A DNA stretch of 6,960 nucleotides, taken from contig JAJAYY010000014.1 in the NCBI GenBank assembly GCA_026785965.1, positions 1 through 6,960 on the forward strand. The letters run 5' to 3'. Numbering within the stretch: the first letter of the stretch is position 1; each line of letters opens with the position of its first letter. The translations under genes and the position numbers were made by a program. Shown here piece after piece: positions 5,567 to 6,960 of this stretch. This DNA is from Sphingomonas bacterium. Lineage in GTDB: Bacteria > Pseudomonadota > Alphaproteobacteria > Sphingomonadales > Sphingomonadaceae. The notes beneath the pieces were generated by a model that did no database searches, was not told the DNA's origin, and saw nothing but the letters and a program-made list of their open reading frames with translations.

Positions 5567-6418
5567 TCAGACGTCCTGTGTGAGCCGCCCGTAAAGCTCC
5601 GGACGGCGGTCCCTGAAGAATCCGAAGGCGGCGCGGTGTTTTTTGGCTGCCGCCAAGTCGACTTCGGCGACCAATACGCCAGTCTCCTCCGCCCCGAACT
5701 CCGCCAGCACATCCCCGCGCTCATCGCAGATGAAGCTGTGGCCGTAGAAGCGCTGACCGCCTTCCACCCCGATGCGGTTGGCGGCGACTACGGGCACCAC
5801 GTTGCTCACCGCATGGCCGATCATCGCCCGCCGCCACAACCGCGAGGTGTCGAGCTCGGGGTCGTGCGGCTCGGTGCCGATCGCGGTCGGATAGAACAGG
5901 ATTTGCGCCCCCATCAGCATCATCGATCGCGCCACTTCGGGATACCATTGGTCCCAGCAAATGCCGACACCGAGCGTGGTCCCTGCGCCGGGCCATACCT
6001 TGAAGCCGGTGTTGCCGGGGCGGAAATAGAATTTTTCCTCATAGCCCGGCCCGTCGGGAATGTGGCTCTTGCGATAGACGCCGGCGACCTTGCCGTCGGG
6101 ATTGACCATCGCCAGGCTGTTGTAGTGATGCTGGCCATCCAATTCGAAGAAGCTCGTCGGGATCCAGATTTTCAGTTCGGCGGCGAGGCCTTGCATCGCC
6201 ACCACCGACGGATGTTCGGCGGTCGGCCTGGCGGCCGCGAACTGGTCCTCATCCTCGACCCGGCAGAAGTAGGAACCCTCGAACAATTCGGGGGGCAGCA
6301 CGACCTGTGCGCTCTTGCCCGCGGCCTCGCGCACGAGCTCGGACACATTGGCGATGTTGTGCGCCCTGTCTTCGCCAAAAGCGAGCTGGAGCGCGGCGAC
6401 CTTGATGGTGCTGTTCAT
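5567..6418 (-). CDS. aguB: N-carbamoylputrescine amidase
   Basis: A nitrilase-superfamily (carbon-nitrogen hydrolase) enzyme that converts N-carbamoylputrescine to putrescine, CO2 and ammonia in the cytoplasm, the last step of the agmatine route. The Glu-Lys-Cys triad is visible: E44 in LPPELFEG, K117 in YRKSHIPD, and C154 in GICWDQWYPE. Other family blocks are YNSLAMVNPDGK (99-110), GYEEKFYFRPG (125-135) and the tail AFGFFRDRRPELYG. The 283-residue length is typical. AAGAGG (6430-6425) lies 6 nt before the ATG and fixes the start. The upstream neighbour on the same strand is agmatine deiminase, 104 bp away, which makes the substrate assignment strong. The intergenic gap holds a palindromic repeat that may alter expression of aguB relative to aguA. 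Confidence 0.94.
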   Translation of the reverse strand: MNSTIKVAALQLAFGEDRAHNIANVSELVREAAGKSAQVVLPPELFEGSYFCRVEDEDQFAAARPTAEHPSVVAMQGLAAELKIWIPTSFFELDGQHHYNSLAMVNPDGKVAGVYRKSHIPDGPGYEEKFYFRPGNTGFKVWPGAGTTLGVGICWDQWYPEVARSMMLMGAQILFYPTAIGTEPHDPELDTSRLWRRAMIGHAVSNVVPVVAANRIGVEGGQRFYGHSFICDERGDVLAEFGAEETGVLVAEVDLAAAKKHRAAFGFFRDRRPELYGRLTQDV

Positions 6419-6443
6419 GTGAGGCCTCTTACGAAAACCCGGC

Positions 6444-6517
6444 CGTCATTGCGAGCGCAGCGCGGCAATCCAGTTTTCTTGTTCGCGCTGGATTGCTTCG
6501 CCGTGCTCGCAATGACG
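6444..6517. repeat. Palindromic repeat, CGTCATTGCGAGC family
   Basis: Outer arms CGTCATTGCGAGC (6444-6456) and GCTCGCAATGACG (6505-6517) are perfect 13-bp inverted repeats. Inner arms GCAATCCAG (6465-6473) and CTGGATTGC (6488-6496) pair over 9 bp, joined by a partly paired 8-nt stretch, with a 14-nt T-rich apical loop (6474-6487). I recall this sequence type as a widespread dispersed repeat in alphaproteobacteria. It is unrelated to the palindrome at 4320. It lies 5 bp after the aguA stop and 25 bp before the aguB start. Only a TTTT run follows the stem on the minus strand, so it is a poor intrinsic terminator; attenuation or mRNA 3'-end protection is possible. Confidence 0.85.
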
Positions 6518-6522
6518 TTGCA

Positions 6523-6960
6523 CTATTTCGGCACCTGCTGGCTGATGCAGTGAAAACTTCCTCCGCCGGTCAGGAGATGGTCGGCGCGCAGGCCGATGAT
6601 TCGGCGGTCGGGGAAGATGTCCTGCAGCGCTTCGAGCGCGGCGGCGTCGTTCGGTGCGCCATATTGGGGGACCACCACCACCGCGTTGCCGATGTAGAAG
6701 TTCATATAGCTTGCCGGGATGGTCTCTCCGTCGCGCTCGACCAGCCCGGGGGATGGGATCGCGACCACTTCGAGATCGGCGTCGAGCAACGCCTCGGCGG
6801 CGTCGGCGTAAGTGGCGGCATTGGGGTCGTCCTCGACCGCCTCGGGGATCGCGACCCGCCCGGCCGCGACGAACCGCGCCAGATTGTCGACATGGCCGTC
6901 GGTATGGTCGTTGATCAGCCCGTCGCCGAGCCACACGATGCGGCTCGCGCCGAGATCGCC
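6523..6960 (-). CDS. aguA: Agmatine deiminase, C-terminal part (cut by window edge)
   Basis: Agmatine deiminase (peptidylarginine deiminase-like, guanidino-group-modifying fold) hydrolyses agmatine to N-carbamoylputrescine and ammonia. Only the last 145 codons are present; the frame is open at 6960 and the start lies outside. The first visible residues read [14 protein letters not shown]. The catalytic His-x-Asp is in [12 protein letters not shown] (codons about 6906-6871), and the nucleophilic cysteine is in [11 protein letters not shown] near the C-terminus (codon 6549-6547). MNFYIGN and PQYGAPND are further family blocks. The GTG at 6936 is an internal valine, not a start. The gene precedes aguB on the same strand, completing the two-step conversion of agmatine to putrescine. 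Confidence 0.93.
   Translation of the reverse strand, partial: GDLGASRIVWLGDGLINDHTDGHVDNLARFVAAGRVAIPEAVEDDPNAATYADAAEALLDADLEVVAIPSPGLVERDGETIPASYMNFYIGNAVVVVPQYGAPNDAAALEALQDIFPDRRIIGLRADHLLTGGGSFHCISQQVPK

Noticed and set aside
5636..6553. Plus-strand open frame of 305 codons opposite aguB
   Set aside because: It is antisense to aguB with its intact catalytic triad and runs through the palindrome into aguA; the His/Arg-rich composition is typical of a GC-rich shadow frame.
1..6960. CRISPR array, complete insertion sequence, phage genes or toxin-antitoxin pair
   Set aside because: No regularly spaced repeats, transposase, integrase or small paired toxin-antitoxin frames were seen on either strand.

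Overview
The window looks like chromosomal DNA of a GC-rich alphaproteobacterium, most likely a sphingomonad. The basis is protein style (the folK and uracil-DNA glycosylase pair, the VKOR-SPW fusion) and two palindromic repeat families that I recall as abundant in sphingomonad genomes. This placement is an inference; no rRNA or marker gene is present.

Layout. Positions 1-1418 (+) hold a multi-pass membrane protein that resembles the vitamin K epoxide reductase/SPW fusion family but has no cysteine, then a 119-residue protein of unknown function with a very strong ribosome binding site. Positions 1445-3439 (-) hold a large fusion of signal peptide, cytochrome c domain and FTR1 iron permease. 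A good Fur-box match lies about 45 bp before its start. Positions 3440-3730 have no convincing gene but carry three degenerate copies of a GAGTCAG...CGGAA motif next to the 3' end of a tRNA-Lys(UUU) gene (3731-3806, -). folK (3822-4313, -) lies 15 bp upstream of the tRNA and starts with TTG. A REP-like palindrome fills most of the 99 bp between folK and a divergent family-5-type uracil-DNA glycosylase (4413-5078, +). The glycosylase overlaps a GNAT acetyltransferase (5071-5565, +). The right end carries, on the minus strand, aguA (agmatine deiminase, cut by the window edge) followed by aguB (N-carbamoylputrescine amidase). A second, unrelated palindrome lies between them.

How the genes work together. 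The aguA-aguB pair forms a complete agmatine-to-putrescine route. The FTR1 fusion is probably an iron-repressed uptake permease that may couple Fe(II) oxidation to a built-in cytochrome c. FolK serves folate synthesis and the glycosylase serves base excision repair. No phage, CRISPR array or intact insertion sequence was seen. The points most worth a second look are the cysteine-less VKOR-like protein, the self-contained cytochrome c-FTR1 protein with its Fur site, and the palindrome next to the folK TTG start.
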